Positions 1 through 10,999 of a DNA stretch of 64,000 nt are shown here, piece after piece. A model generated the notes under the pieces. It searched no databases. It had not been told where the DNA came from and saw only the letters and a program-made list of their open reading frames with translations. A program made the position numbers and the translations under genes. The stretch is from NCBI GenBank assembly GCA_020205615.1, contig CM035170.1:7000311-7064310 (forward strand), read 5' to 3'. Every line of letters starts with the position of its first letter. Position 1 is the stretch's first letter. The stretch comes from Panax quinquefolius. Its lineage: Eukaryota; Streptophyta; Magnoliopsida; Apiales; Araliaceae.

Positions 1-611
1 TCACCTTCTCTTTGTACAACTTTGAATTCTCATATGCCTATAATCTGAATTCATCCAACTCATTGAGTTGGAGTAAGCGTTTCTCCCCTGCAGCTTTCAA
101 ATCAAAATTGAGCTTCTGAATCTCCCAATATGCCTTATGCTCTAGCTCCATATGAAGATGACAAGCTTTTCCATACACAATCTGAAAAGGTGACATGCCC
201 AACGGAGTTTTGTATGCAGTCCTATAGGCCCATACTGCATCATCTAACTTTAACGACCAATCCTTCCTCGTGGGATTCACAACCTTTTCAAGGATTCTTT
301 TTATTTCTCGATTCGACACTTCAGCTTGGCCATTCGTTTGTGGGTGATAAGCTGTCCCAATGCGATGGTTCACTCCATACATAGCCAACAAAGCTGTAAA
401 CTGCCTGTTGCAGAAATGACTGCCTTCGTCACTGATGATGGCCTTTGGAGTCCCAAACCTAGTGAAAATACTCCTGCGTAAAAACCTGAGGACTACCTTG
501 GCATCATTTGTAGGAAGAGCTGCCACTTTTACCTATTTCGAGACATAATCCACTGCGAGCAAGATGTAGAGGTTTCCACAGGAAGAAACAAAAGGTCCCA
601 TAAAATCAATC
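1..611 (-). pseudogene. Athila integrase catalytic core, 5' part cut off by element A
   Basis: This is the integrase core that joins retroelement cDNA to host DNA. The longest open stretch is 38-526 (162 residues). The DDE pattern is visible: GIDFMGP near 590-610 (first Asp), [10 protein letters not shown] (second Asp) and [13 protein letters not shown] (Glu). A stop interrupts the frame at about 535, where AVDYVSK is followed by TAG instead of the usual Trp. Upstream codons continue on the far side of element A: DVW at 18961-18966 joins GIDF once A and one TSD copy are removed. The C-terminal part runs off the left edge. Nonfunctional because of the stop and the insertion. Confidence 0.85.
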
Positions 612-616
612 CCCCA
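612..616. repeat. Target-site duplication CCCCA of element A (left copy)
   Basis: CCCCA at 612-616 is repeated at 18956-18960, immediately outside the TG and CA ends of element A. Deleting A and one copy restores an open integrase frame across the site (DVW-GIDF). Confidence 0.93.
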
Positions 617-1699
617 TGTGACGCCCCCAAAATAGGTATACATCACCAATCTTGAGTCGCCAGATACATGGTACAGAATTCAAATACAACTTAATAATAC
701 AACTATCGTGTACAATATGACAAAACATAAGCTGTGAGTTTGAATACAAATATTGTCTACTAGAGATTATACAAACTCAAAAGGAGTCCTCATTACAATT
801 ATTATCATACTATTTCACAGAATAGTGAGGACTACTAATGTTATCATCTGGCCCGTCACTCCGTTCCCTGACTAGTCCCTGTTACGTTCTCATTTCCTGA
901 AGAGAACAATGAAAGTAAAAGGGTGAGCTCAACTAGCCCAATAGAAAATATTATGACTAAGATAATGCAGAATATATTATCGTTAGCCTTGAACAATGTT
1001 AAACGATACAATATAACAACCATCAAGTTTAAGCTGCGGTAAACAAGCAATCCATTAAAAGAGTCAAGTAGAGAATAAAATCTATTATCTTTTATGATTT
1101 AGAAGGTTTTTCATCACTCTTATCATTTGGGACTCGACTTAATAAATAATCCACATCATCGAATCACCCTACACTACTACTGACGAGGATATTCTTCGAC
1201 CACAATTATCTATACACTACGGGCCAAGAATATTTGTGTATTCAATAATGGTCATGATCATGCCAACAAGCGTCCCATCAATGCACTACGGGCCAATGAG
1301 GACTTTTACCACATCATTTGTAACATTACGGTCATGATTACAAGAATAATCCACAGTCATAATCATACCAAGTCCATCTATGCACTTATAGGCCACGATG
1401 ACTTTCAACAAAATATAAACATGAGGATGATGACAATGATATAAGAATTCAATAAAACAAGTTCAAGAATTATTTTATCACAGGAACTAATAATGTCCAA
1501 ATTGTCAACATGATCTTTGCTTTGTAGAGTAAAATTCAAGAATGCTCGGAAGAATATTTCCATGAAAAGATACTAGATGAAGCGCAAATATCGAGGATAT
1601 TCCACTAATTTCATGGAGTATAAAGTCAAAACTTTAACCAACTGAGTATAATAAGGAATGGAATAACAAAAGAAATCACCGTGCATGCGATAGATCATG

Positions 1700-1985
1700 C
1701 AGCGAGTTATTCCAACGAGAATAATAAATAACGGAATCGGTCCCACAGTAAAAGCGCATGACGGGATATTCAATGAGAATAATAAAGACGGAATCGTGTC
1801 CGAAGCGTAGAACGCATGCAGAACAAGATATTCCAATGAGAATAATAAAAAGCGGAATCGGTCCCAACGTAAAAAGCACAAACAGGATATTCTAACGAGA
1901 ATAATAAAGATTTTAACCCGTCCCGTAGAAACGCATGATGCAGGATGTTCCAACAGAATGATAAAGAATAGAACAACGAAGAATT
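1700..1985 (-). repeat. LTR minisatellite, about 60-bp unit, 4-5 copies
   Basis: The units begin with a TATTCCAACGAGAATAAT-like block near 1708, 1767, 1829, 1888 and 1946, followed by CGGAATCGGTCC-like blocks. Spacing is 58-62 bases. The same array is in the partner LTR (10408-10760) and in solo LTR 51379-53787, so it is a subfamily I trait. Copy number and spacer sequence differ between LTRs. Confidence 0.8.
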
Positions 1986-2219
1986 TCACCAAGTATAGGG
2001 TAGCAGGTGTATACAAAGTTATTCAAATGAATAATAAAGAATGAAATAATGAAGTTCTCTTCATAGATAAGAAAGAAATAATACTCCCTACCTTTAGAAA
2101 AAGCGGATCTTTGGAATAGTGAGGTAGCAGACTTCTCTTCTTCTTTCTATAATTTCTCTCTATAATAATCGCTCTAAAAGCTTTTGTAAATTGGTGAGAA
2201 ATGAAGGAAGAATGAGCTT

Positions 2220-2229
2220 CTATTTATAG
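2220..2229 (-). promoter_or_regulatory. TATA box of element A 3' LTR
   Basis: CTATAAATAG on the minus strand. The same box occurs at the matching position in the other Tekay LTRs (for example 10990-10999 and 17423-17432), which supports a role as the LTR core promoter. Confidence 0.7.
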
Positions 2230-3565
2230 AAAAATATAGTTTCGATAATTACACGCTTTTGGGGCTCAAAAATTTCAAAGACAATACCTCCAACTTTTCC
2301 TTTATTTTTAATTTAGTCATGGAAGTATTATCAAACTTGCACCACCTCCCTAATAGTAAATAATTTGATTCAATAGTAAATTATGTGAATCAATAGTTCT
2401 AGACATATGTGAAAATATCAATTACGATATAGTACCTCCATACATACCTTTATTTTAACTTAGTCATTACAAGTATTATCAATCTTGCACCAACTCCCCT
2501 AATAGTAACAAGAATGTGAAACAATAGTATACACATTTGAACAAATAGTTATAATCATGTGAAATAATAGCAATCAATTGCTCATTTATCCGGTTAAATA
2601 CCCTATTGGTCAATATAACCTCCAGACATTAATTATTATCGAAATAATTGTCGATTTTCACTAACACAAATAATTCCAACACAATGAAACCATTTTTATC
2701 AAAAATATAAATTTTGAAATTTCTAAGTTTGACTTTTCCCAAAAAAGTCAATTGTTGACTTTTTGACCAAATAGTGAATTCTGGAAAATTTTGTGTTTAT
2801 AGACTATTTTTACTAATTTCATCGTTCCGGACTCAAATATCACGTCCGCGTCTCCAAATTCAACTCCGAACACAAATTTAATTTTAATAACATTCATCAT
2901 TAATATTATAACTCACAATATTTATCAACCGGTCGTTCTAGGAAAGAGGGGCTTTCTAATAAGGATTTCTCCTATTGGCGCGCGCAATTAGGTGACCAAA
3001 CCTCTCCTTGATGAACTTCTAGACATTGTAAATATTGCAATTTAATAATATGAATAACTTTGTCGTCTCAATTATTGATTTAATAAAATAACATATTATG
3101 CGATGATCTTATGATAATCGAATCAATAATATGAGAGATATGATCACGTTGATTCTTGTAGCAATAATTGAGTATAAGCGAGTGACTTCTCATGTAAGCA
3201 TCAATAATCAATCACCGTGTCTACTACTATGCGACCACGCGTATTCTCATATTTTACTACCGGGTAGTTCAACAGATTAACGGTAAAACTTCCGCCGTTA
3301 TTTTCATAAAAAGTATTTTTGTCGTTTTCTCAATCCGAATGATAATTCCGTTATGGGGGTCCACCAATGATTGTCTTGGTTATCACGAATATTCTCTGTT
3401 AAAACGAATATTCCCCGACCAATCGAATATTATATAACAACTTGCGTACTTTGCAAAATTTGTAAATATTACCCAAAACTATAACATTATATCAAATCCA
3501 CACCATAATATTCAAAAATATATTTCGAGAAAATTTAATCTTTATTCAAAAGTTGGGGTCTTACA

Positions 3566-3576
3566 ACCTCCTTCTT
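3566..3576 (-). other. Polypurine tract of element A
   Basis: On the minus strand AAGAAGGAGGT directly precedes the LTR start TGTAAGACCCC. Plus-strand DNA synthesis of LTR retrotransposons is primed from such a tract. Equivalent AAGGAGGGAGGT tracts precede 32944, 37461 and 44863. Confidence 0.85.
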
Positions 3577-3790
3577 ATGAAATTTCGTCCTCGAAATTAG
3601 GGTGCGATACACAGGTATGTCGAAGAGGTGAGGATACTTTGATTTCATTTCAGATTCTAACTCCCAGGTCATTTCCTCAACATCGTGGTTTCTCCACAAA
3701 ACTTTGACTTGAGGTATAACCTTGGAGCGTAGAATATGTTCCTTTTTATACAAGATTAACAGGAACCTCTTCATACGTTAAATCTTCCTC
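3577..3790 (-). pseudogene. Element A chromodomain (integrase C-terminus)
   Basis: The frame at 3535-3774 contains KVIPQVKVLWRNHDVEEMTW followed by ELESEMKSKYPHLF, the pattern of the chromodomain carried by Tekay/Del integrases and thought to guide insertion to modified chromatin. It is out of frame with the integrase C-terminal domain at 3886-4143, and the preceding ILDRKE-type stretch is degraded. The natural stop is lost, so the frame runs into the LTR. The family call is strong; function as read is lost. Confidence 0.85.
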
Positions 3791-3885
3791 TATTTCGTCC
3801 GGTTCTAACTCAATAATGTGGTTCGGGTCTTTCACATATTTACGTAACATGGATATGTGAAAAACGTTATGAACACGAGACATAC

Positions 3886-4788
3886 TTAGCGTGAACGCAA
3901 GTCTATAGGCCACGCCCCCACTCGATCGAGGATTAAAAATGGGCCAATGAATCGAGGATTGAGCTTTTCTCTCTTTCTAAATCTTGTAACTCCTTTCCAT
4001 GGAGCAACACGTAACAACACATGATCTCCAATATCGAATTCTACGTCTTTTCGATGAAGATCAGCATAACTCTTTTGTCGATCTTGTGAGGTTTTTATAC
4101 ATTGTCGGATCATTTGAATCTTTTCCGTAGTCATATGTACCAACTCTGGTCCCTACAACGTTGCTTGACCCACCTCATCCCAGCATACTGGAGAACGACA
4201 CTTTCTTCCACACAACGCCTCGAATGGAGCCATGCCAATACTTGCTTGATAACAGTTGTTGTAGGAAAACTCCACCAATGGTAAGAACTTGTCCCAACTT
4301 CCCCTGAAGTCAAGGACACAGAGTCTTAATAGATCTTCAAGAGTTTGAATTGTCCTCTCCATTTACTTGTCAAATGCGAGGATGATATCTTAGAAAGCTA
4401 AATCGTAAATCCATGCCCATAGCTTTTTACAAACTAACCCAAAATCTTGAAGTGAATCTTGGGTCTCGATCGAAACTATGGATATTGGAATACCATGCAA
4501 TCTTACAACCTCGTTTATGTACATACTGACAGCAAGGCGTTCAAGTGTATAAGTTTCTCGTATCGGTAAGAAATGAGCAGACTTGGTCAATCTATCAACA
4601 ATGACCCAAATCGCATCTATGCCTTGAGAAACTTTGGGATGACCGGTAACGAAATCCATGGTAATGTGTTCCCACTTCCATTCTGGAATTTCAAGTGGTT
4701 GCAATGGACCTTTTGGTACTTGATGCTCCGCTTTAACTCGTTGACAAAATAGATACCTTGAGATAAATAGCGATATCTCTCTTTTCAT
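3886..4788 (-). pseudogene. Element A integrase core and C-terminal domain
   Basis: Three frames make up the region: 4390-4788 (first catalytic Asp in HITMDFVTG), 4153-4362 (catalytic Glu in [12 protein letters not shown]) and 3886-4143 (C-terminal barrel with ADLHRKDVEFDIGDHVLL). The segment for the second Asp, normally VSDRDPRF, reads VSIETQDSL, so that catalytic Asp is missing, and the stretch just after it up to the Glu is shortened. One zinc-binding Cys just upstream is also replaced (SRYLFCQ). Frameshifts separate the three parts. Integrase activity is not expected. Confidence 0.85.
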
Positions 4789-4797
4789 AATGCTCCA

Positions 4798-5571
4798 CTA
4801 AAATGTATGACGAAGATCACGATACATTTTGGTACTCCCAAGATGGATTGCAAACGGTGTGTTGTGCGCCTCCATCATGATTTTATACTTTAAATCAGGG
4901 TCGTTAGGAACACAAAGTCTGGAGTTGACTCGAAGTATTCCTTCTTCATCTATTCTTACTTCCGGCATAGCACCTTCTTGCACTTTCTTCTTCATACGCA
5001 TCAGCTTCGGATCTGTAACTTGAGTAACTTTAACTTTATTTATTAAAGTCGGTTCTACTCGTATATTCGCCATCATCACATGGGTCCCTGGAGTCTTTAA
5101 CTCTATCTCCATCCTTTGCAAGTCACACAAAATGGGCTTTTGTGTTATGAATATTGCACTCGTACCCGCATATGATCTTCTACTCAATGCGTCAGCTACC
5201 ACGTTCGCTTTTCCAGGATGGTATTGGATGGTATGATCATAATCTTTCAACAGTTCCAGCCAACATCGTTGTCACATGTTTAGTTCCTTTTGAGTGAAGA
5301 AATATTTGAGGCTTTTATGATCTGTAAAGATCTCCACTTTATCTCCATACAAGTAATGCCTCCAAATTTTAAGTGCGAAGACAACAGCTGCCAACTCTAG
5401 ATCATGAGTAGGATAATTCCTCTCATATTCTTTGAGTTGTCTTGAGGCATAGGCTATGACTTTCCCATGTTGCATGAGAACACATCCTAACCCTTTGCCC
5501 AAAGCATCACTGTAGATGACAAATTCCTCCGAACCATATGGTATTGTTAGAACAGGTGCTGAAATGAGTCT
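4798..5571 (-). pseudogene. Element A RNase H and integrase zinc-binding region
   Basis: The frame at 5272-5502 (76 residues) has [20 protein letters not shown] and [12 protein letters not shown], typical of the Ty3/gypsy RNase H that degrades RNA in the RNA-DNA hybrid. It ends at a stop after KELNM. The frame at 4798-5250 continues with YHPGKANVVADALSRR (end of RNase H), a linker, then EAHNTPFAIHLGSTKMYRDL (His pair of the integrase zinc finger). A stop at about 4795 separates it from the Cys pair. Confidence 0.87.
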
Positions 5572-6400
5572 CCTTTTGAGTTCTTGAAAACTCTTCTCAC
5601 ATTCCTCGCTCCAACCGAACTTTGTATCTTTCCGAGTCAGCTAAGTTAATGGAGTGGCGATTCGAGAAAATCCTTCCACGAATCTCCGATAATAACCAGC
5701 TAAACCGAGAAAGCTACGTACTTCGGTCACTGATTTGGGTTGCTCCTAGCTTTGAATAGCTTCAATCTTTGTCGGGTCAACGGATATTCCATGACTTGTT
5801 ACTACGTGCCCAAGGAATGCTACTTCCTCAAGCCAGAACTTACATTTCTTTAACTTGGCATAAAGCTTATATTCACGAAGCTTTTGGAGTATCAGCCTCA
5901 AGTGTTGCTCATGATCTTCATGGCTTTTGGATTAAATAAGGATGTCATCAATAAAGACGACCACAAAATGATCCAAATATTCCTTGAATACTCGGTTCAT
6001 CATATCCATGAAGGCAGCAGGAGCATTAGTCAATCCAAAAGACATGACTAAGAATTCATAATGCCCGTCTGGGAGTTACGAAGGCGCCTTTGGAATATCC
6101 TCAGTTTTAACCTTCAGCTGATGATATCCAGAACAAAGATCAATCTTTAAAAAAAATTGTGCTACTTGTAACTGATCAATCAGGTCATCAATACGTGGCA
6201 ATGGGTACCTATTTTTGATGGTGACATGATTTAACTCTCGATAATCAATACAAAGTCGCATACTCCCATCTTTCTTCTTCACGAATAGAATAGGAGCACC
6301 CCAAGGAGACGTACTAGGATGAATGAAACCAATGTCTAACAATTCCTGCAATTGGTTTTTTAACTCCTGAAGTTCAATAGGAGCCATTCAATATGGGGCT
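5572..6400 (-). pseudogene. Element A reverse transcriptase
   Basis: The frame at 6076-6387 holds the RT N-terminus ([36 protein letters not shown]). After a frameshift at about 6075, translation of 5935-6065 gives [19 protein letters not shown] and the catalytic FIDDILI, followed by a stop where the family has Tyr. The thumb and connection region ([17 protein letters not shown]) follows with further stops. Catalytic Asp residues are present but the reading frame is broken. Confidence 0.87.
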
Positions 6401-8110
6401 TTGGAAATGGGTTTTGTACCGGGTTCAAAGTCGATACAAAATTCAACTTCATGCTTTGGGGGTAGGCCAGGAAGTTCTTCAGGGAATACGTCAGGAAATT
6501 TATTAACAATAGAAATATCCTTTAAATCTGACGTATTTTTGTTTAAATCCGTGACATGAGCTAAGAAAGCTTGACATCCGTTTTTCAATAAACGAATAGC
6601 TTTATGGCTTGAGATGACCGTGATTGATTTTAATGGTTTGGTCGCTTGAATTCGCATAATAGGTTTATTAGGAATATGAAAGCTAACAACCTTACGAAAA
6701 TAATCAATTTTAGCATGATGAGTAGTTAACCAATCAATCCCTAGAATCACGTCAAATACAAGTATTTTTAAGGAGATAAGATCGACGAATAACGTGCGAT
6801 TCTGATTTGAATCAAACAAGACTTATAAACAGTGGATGTAATGAAGGTTTTTCCTAATGGAGTTTCAACAGATAAGTCAAAGTCTAATTTCTCTGGAGTC
6901 AAATTTAAACGTTGAGCGTAAGTAGGAGAAATAAAAGAATGGGTAGAACCGGTATAAAATACGGTATAGACTTCACTAGAGTTTATGATAAGCTTACCCG
7001 TGATAACCTCGTTCGGGTTCCTTGCTTTCTGGGAGGTCACAACAAACGCTCTCCCTTGCACTACCGACTTTGACTTTTCTGGAACGGCCTCTGGTGCCTC
7101 CATCCTAGCTGAATTTGTCTTCGGTGAACGACAAAATCGAGCTAAGTGACATTCTCTTCCACAATTATACCATGCTTTAGACAACATCGCGTAGTTTGGA
7201 CTGATGTGTCCCTCCCCTCCGCATTTGAAGCATATGATAGATGGTCGTTCTCCTTCCTTGACAACAGGTGTTGGTGCTGACATCTTTCCATTATTGTTGA
7301 ATCTCCTCTTCTTGAAATGTCCATTCTTATTGTCTTGGCTATGATTACCACCGAAGTGGTTACCATTTTTGGCATATTGATTCCCTCCACGCTTGTTGTC
7401 ACCGTTTCGATAACTGTTATCACTGGTATTTTCATGCTGTCGGCTGCTTTCTCTTGGTTGCGTTGACTCGTTACCGTGCTCCAATAACTGAGCCCTATTT
7501 ACAACATCTGAGTACAAACACAGTTTATGAGAAATAAGATATTGACGTATCTCCGGTTTCAAACCTCTTAAAAACATTCGCGTCATTCGCTCCTCATTAT
7601 CGACCAAATGGGATGCAAACCGGGATAACTCATAAATTTAGCCTCGTACATACGACACGATCATATTGTTTTGTTCCAACTTGATAAAATCCACCTCTTT
7701 CATGTGACGAATACTTTCGGGAAAGTAGTTGTCGTTGAATAGCTCTTGGAACTTCTCCCAAGATATCTTGAGTCGTCAGTCGGTACTTTTTTCTGATTCC
7801 CACCATGTCTGCCTCTTCACGCAACATACGAAGGTTGCGAAGGAACCTTTTGCTCCTCGAAGCATCCCAAGACATCAAATATCTTGGTGATCGCTTTATC
7901 CATGCTTCACCTTAAGTGGTTTTGGCTCTCCAATAAACTCCGGTGGTCCCAGCTCCTTGAATCGCTGTTTAGCGATGAATCGTCAGAGAGTTTCCGGTGT
8001 TTCCACCTACATTTTGGATGAGGGCCGCTCTCGCTTGATGTTGCATGAATTGCATAAAGCCTCTGAACATTCCATCGTTCATCATTTGGTTAGTGTTGTT
8101 ATTTGCATGA
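6401..8110 (-). pseudogene. Element A second gag copy, protease and protease-RT linker
   Basis: The frame at 6768-7607 (279 residues) holds the gag C-terminus (TRMFLRGLKPEIRQYLISHK), a basic Gly/Asn-rich stretch, two CCHC knuckles with losses (CFKCGGEGHISPNY lacks the last Cys; WYNCGRECHLARFC lacks the first) and the protease. The protease motif reads FYTGSTHSFIS; the family has Asp-Thr/Ser-Gly, so the catalytic Asp is Tyr here. The frame at 6388-6819 is the linker (VILGIDWL, GCQAFLAHV, FPDVFPEELPGLPP). Upstream, 7630-8110 repeats the gag N-terminal half out of frame. It is the 3' unit of a gag duplication. Confidence 0.85.
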
Positions 8111-9141
8111 GGATTGCTGCGTACAGTTTGGACGGATGTGTCCCTCTTGTCTGCATTTGAAACATACGACCGGTGGTCGTTCTTCTTCCTTTGAAACGGG
8201 TGCTGGTGCCGTCGTCTTCACGTTATTGTTGAATCTTCTCTTCTTGAAATGTCCATTCTTATTGTTTTGACCATGATTACCACCGAAGTGGTTACCATTT
8301 CTGACATGTTGATTCCCTCCATGTTTATTGTCACCGCTTTGATGATTGTTATCACCGGTATTATCATTTTGTCGCTGCTCTCTTTTGGTTGCGTTGACTC
8401 GTTATCGCGCTCCACTAACTGAGCCCTATTTACAACATCGGAATACAAACACAGTTTATGAGAAATAAGATATTGACGTATCTCTGGCTTCAAACCTCTT
8501 AAAAACATCCGCGTCATTCTCTCTTAATTATCAACCAAGTGGGGACGTAATCGGGATAACTTTCAAAGAAACAAGGCTTCATCTTTGCGACACGGTCATG
8601 TTGTTTTGCTCCAACTTGATAAATTCCACCTCCTTCATGTGACGAATTCTTTCGGGAAAGTACTTGTCATTGAACAACTCTTGGAACTTCTCCCAAGACA
8701 TCTTGAGTGCGTCAGGATGGGTACGTTTTACAGATTTCCACCAATGATCTGCCTCTTCACGCAACATAAAGGTGGCAAAGGGAACCTTTTGCTCCTCGGA
8801 GCATCCCAAGACATCAAATATCTTGGTGATCTGCTTTAACCACGTCTCTGCCTTAAGTGGTTCTGGCTTTCCCAAAAACACCGGTGGTCCTAGCTCCTTG
8901 AATTGCTTAGCGGTGACCAACTGTGGATTGCCATTGTTTCCTCTTGCATTATGAGCCGCCTTCGCCTGATGTTGCATGATTCTAAAAAGCTCATAAACGT
9001 ACCGCCGTTTGTCAATTGATCAGTGTTGTTGTTTATAGGAGGATTATCGCCATCCTGTTGCACATTGTCCTGATTATTGATCTGTGGAGAATCAATAGTC
9101 TGCTGTGCTCCATTGCTATTCTCATCATTCTCAGATGTCAT
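8111..9141 (-). pseudogene. Element A first gag copy
   Basis: The ATG at 9139-9141 starts MTSENDENSNG. Frames 8890-9141, 8579-8977 and 8218-8517 together cover the N-terminus, the capsid-like core (ADHWWKSVKRTHPDALKMSW and FNDKYFPE) and TRMFLRGLKPEIRQYL. An intact knuckle CFKCRQEGHIRPNC lies at 8123-8164 in a third frame. Just after it the sequence returns to the N-terminal part of gag (NNNTNQ-like, near 8095), so this is the first unit of a tandem duplication offset by about 930 bases. The frame is broken at about 8890-8980 and 8520-8580. Confidence 0.85.
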
Positions 9142-9150
9142 TTTCAGATA

Positions 9151-9165
9151 CTGCCATAAAACAAA
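9151..9165 (-). promoter_or_regulatory. Putative splice acceptor just before gag (element A)
   Basis: On the minus strand a T-rich stretch TTTGTTTTATGGCAG ends 9 bases before the gag ATG. The same arrangement is seen in element B (AG at 30045-30046) and element E (near 49897-49898). Paired with the donor-like AAAGGTAGGG near 10858 it would define a leader intron of about 1.7 kb. This is an inference from position and conservation only. Confidence 0.4.
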
Positions 9166-9312
9166 GGATAATTGACATGTAACATATTATCCCTATATTC
9201 TGACCGACCAATTAAATACCAAATAAACTTAGGTAGGTTATACTAGCGAAGGAATCCCCCGTCTCTCCCCTCCTAGTTCTATTCTCACATCCTAGCCAGG
9301 GATCATATCCCT

Positions 9313-9328
9313 AAGCTTTGATACCAAC
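9313..9328 (-). other. Primer-binding site of element A (initiator tRNA-Met)
   Basis: The minus strand reads GTTGGTATCAAAGCTT, one base after the LTR end CA. TGGTATCAAAGC is one mismatch from the usual plant tRNA-iMet site TGGTATCAGAGC. The leader 9142-9312 between it and gag holds no gene, only the acceptor-like site at 9151. Confidence 0.88.
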
Positions 9329-9376
9329 TGTGACACCACCAAAATAGGTATATGTGACGCCCCCAAAATAGGTATA
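9329..9376 (-). repeat. 24-bp tandem duplication of the LTR end
   Basis: TGTGACACCACCAAAATAGG (plus four more bases) at 9329 is followed at once by TGTGACGCCCCCAAAATAGG (plus the same four bases) at 9353. No LTR end plus TSD is found that would make the second copy a separate insertion, so a local duplication is the simplest reading. Confidence 0.75.
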
Positions 9377-10407
9377 CATCACCCATCTTGAGTCGCCAGA
9401 TACATGGTACAGAATTCAAATACAACTTAATAATACAACTGTCGTGTACAATACGACAAAACTTAAGCTGTGAGTTTGAATACAAATATTGTCTACTAGA
9501 GATTATACAAACTCAAAAGGAGTCCTCGTTATAATTATTATCACATTATTTCATAGAATAGTGAGGACTAATAATGCTATCATCTGGCCCGTCACTCCGT
9601 TCCCCGACTAGTCCTTACTACGTTCTCAGATAATGCAGAATATTATGACTAAGATAATGCGAATATATTATCGTTAGCCTTCAATGCGATGTTAAAGCGA
9701 TCTGATATAAAAACCATCAAGTTTAACTACACAGTGAACAAGCAATCCATTAAAAGAGTCAAGTAGAGAATAAAATCTACTATCTTTTATGATTTAGAAG
9801 GTTTTCATCACTTTTATCATCGCCGGGCCTCGGCAAAATAAATAATCCACATCATCGAATCACCTCTCGCACTTTTCTGCCAGGATATACTTTAGTATCA
9901 CGACCACAATTATCCGTACTTTCTACGGGCCAAGAATATTTGTGTATTCAATAATGGTCATGATCATGCCAAAAGCGTCCATCAATCCACTACGGGCCAA
10001 TGAGGACTTTTACCACATCATTTGTAACATTACGGTGATGATTACACCGAATAATCCCTGGTCATAATCATACCAAGTCTATCTATGCACTATAGGCCAC
10101 ATATGACTTTCAACAAAATATAAACATGAGGATGATGACAATGATATAAGAATTCAATAAAACAAGTTCAAGAATTATTTTATCCAGGAACTAATAACGT
10201 CCAAATTATCAACATGATACTGCTTTGTAGAGTAAAATTCAAGAATGCTCAGATGAATATTTCCATGAAAAGATACTGGATGAAGCACAAATATCAAGGA
10301 TATTCTACTAATTTCGTGGAGTATAGAAGTCAAAACTTTAACCAACTGGGTATAATAAGGAATGAAATAACAAAAGAAATCACCAGGCATGCGATAAACC
10401 GCGCTTG

Positions 10408-10760
10408 CAGCGGTTATTCCAATAGAATAATAAATAACGGAATCGGTCCCAGTAATGCAAAATGCAGCGGAGGATATTCCAATGTAATAATAAAGAGCGG
10501 AATCGGTCCCAGTACGTAAAAATGCATGACAGGATATTCCAACAGAATAATAAAGATTTTAATCAGTCCGAGCGTCTAACGCATGACATGGATATTCCAA
10601 TAGAATAATAAAAGGCGGAATCGGTTTGGCCTAAAATGCACGCATGTGATATTCCAATAGAATAATAAAAAGACGGAACCGGTCCGGCGTAGAAGAACGC
10701 ATATACAAGATGTTCCAATGTAATGATAAAGAATGGAACAATGTAGAATTTCACCAAGTA
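10408..10760 (-). repeat. LTR minisatellite in element A 5' LTR
   Basis: This is the array seen at 1700-1985, here with about six units of roughly 55-60 bases, each with an AATAATAAA block and a CGGAATCGGTCC-like block. The units differ in copy number and spacer from the 3' LTR. Confidence 0.8.
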
Positions 10761-10989
10761 TAGGGTAGCTCACAGCGTATCTGAGTTATTCCAACGAATA
10801 ATAAAGAATGAAATAATGAAGTTCTCTTCATAGATAAGAAAGAAATAATACTCCCTACCTTTAGAAAAAGCTGGATACTCTTGAAATAGTGAGGTAGTAG
10901 ACTTCTCTCTCTTCTTCTTTATAATTTCTCTCTATAATAATCGCTCTAAAGCTTTTGTGAATTTGTGAAAATGAAGGAAGAATGAGCTT

Positions 10990-10999
10990 CTATTTATAG
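10990..10999 (-). promoter_or_regulatory. TATA box of element A 5' LTR
   Basis: CTATAAATAG on the minus strand. It would direct transcripts leftward from roughly 30 bases downstream, giving a first exon or leader of about 100 bases up to the donor-like site at 10858. Confidence 0.7.

Larger units (their letters stand above)
617..3565 (-). repeat. Element A 3' LTR (LTR subfamily I, 2.95 kb)
   Basis: In plus orientation it runs from TGTGACGCCCCC to GGGGTCTTACA, so in element sense it starts TGTAAGACCCC and ends GGCGTCACA. It abuts the polypurine tract at 3566. It matches the 5' LTR (9353-11689 plus 18312-18955) along its whole length with scattered substitutions and short indels. It holds a TATA box, a splice-donor-like site near 2088 and a minisatellite. 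Apart from these the 2.9 kb has no gene; open frames at 856-1050 and 1573-2016 are incidental. Confidence 0.92.

Noticed and set aside
130..384. Plus-strand frame over 84 codons
   Set aside because: Shadow of the Athila integrase on the minus strand, which has clear family motifs.
1573..2016. 147-codon minus frame rich in Phe, Leu and Ile, as if a membrane protein
   Set aside because: It spans the LTR minisatellite and is not conserved in the partner LTR, which has different frames and lengths.
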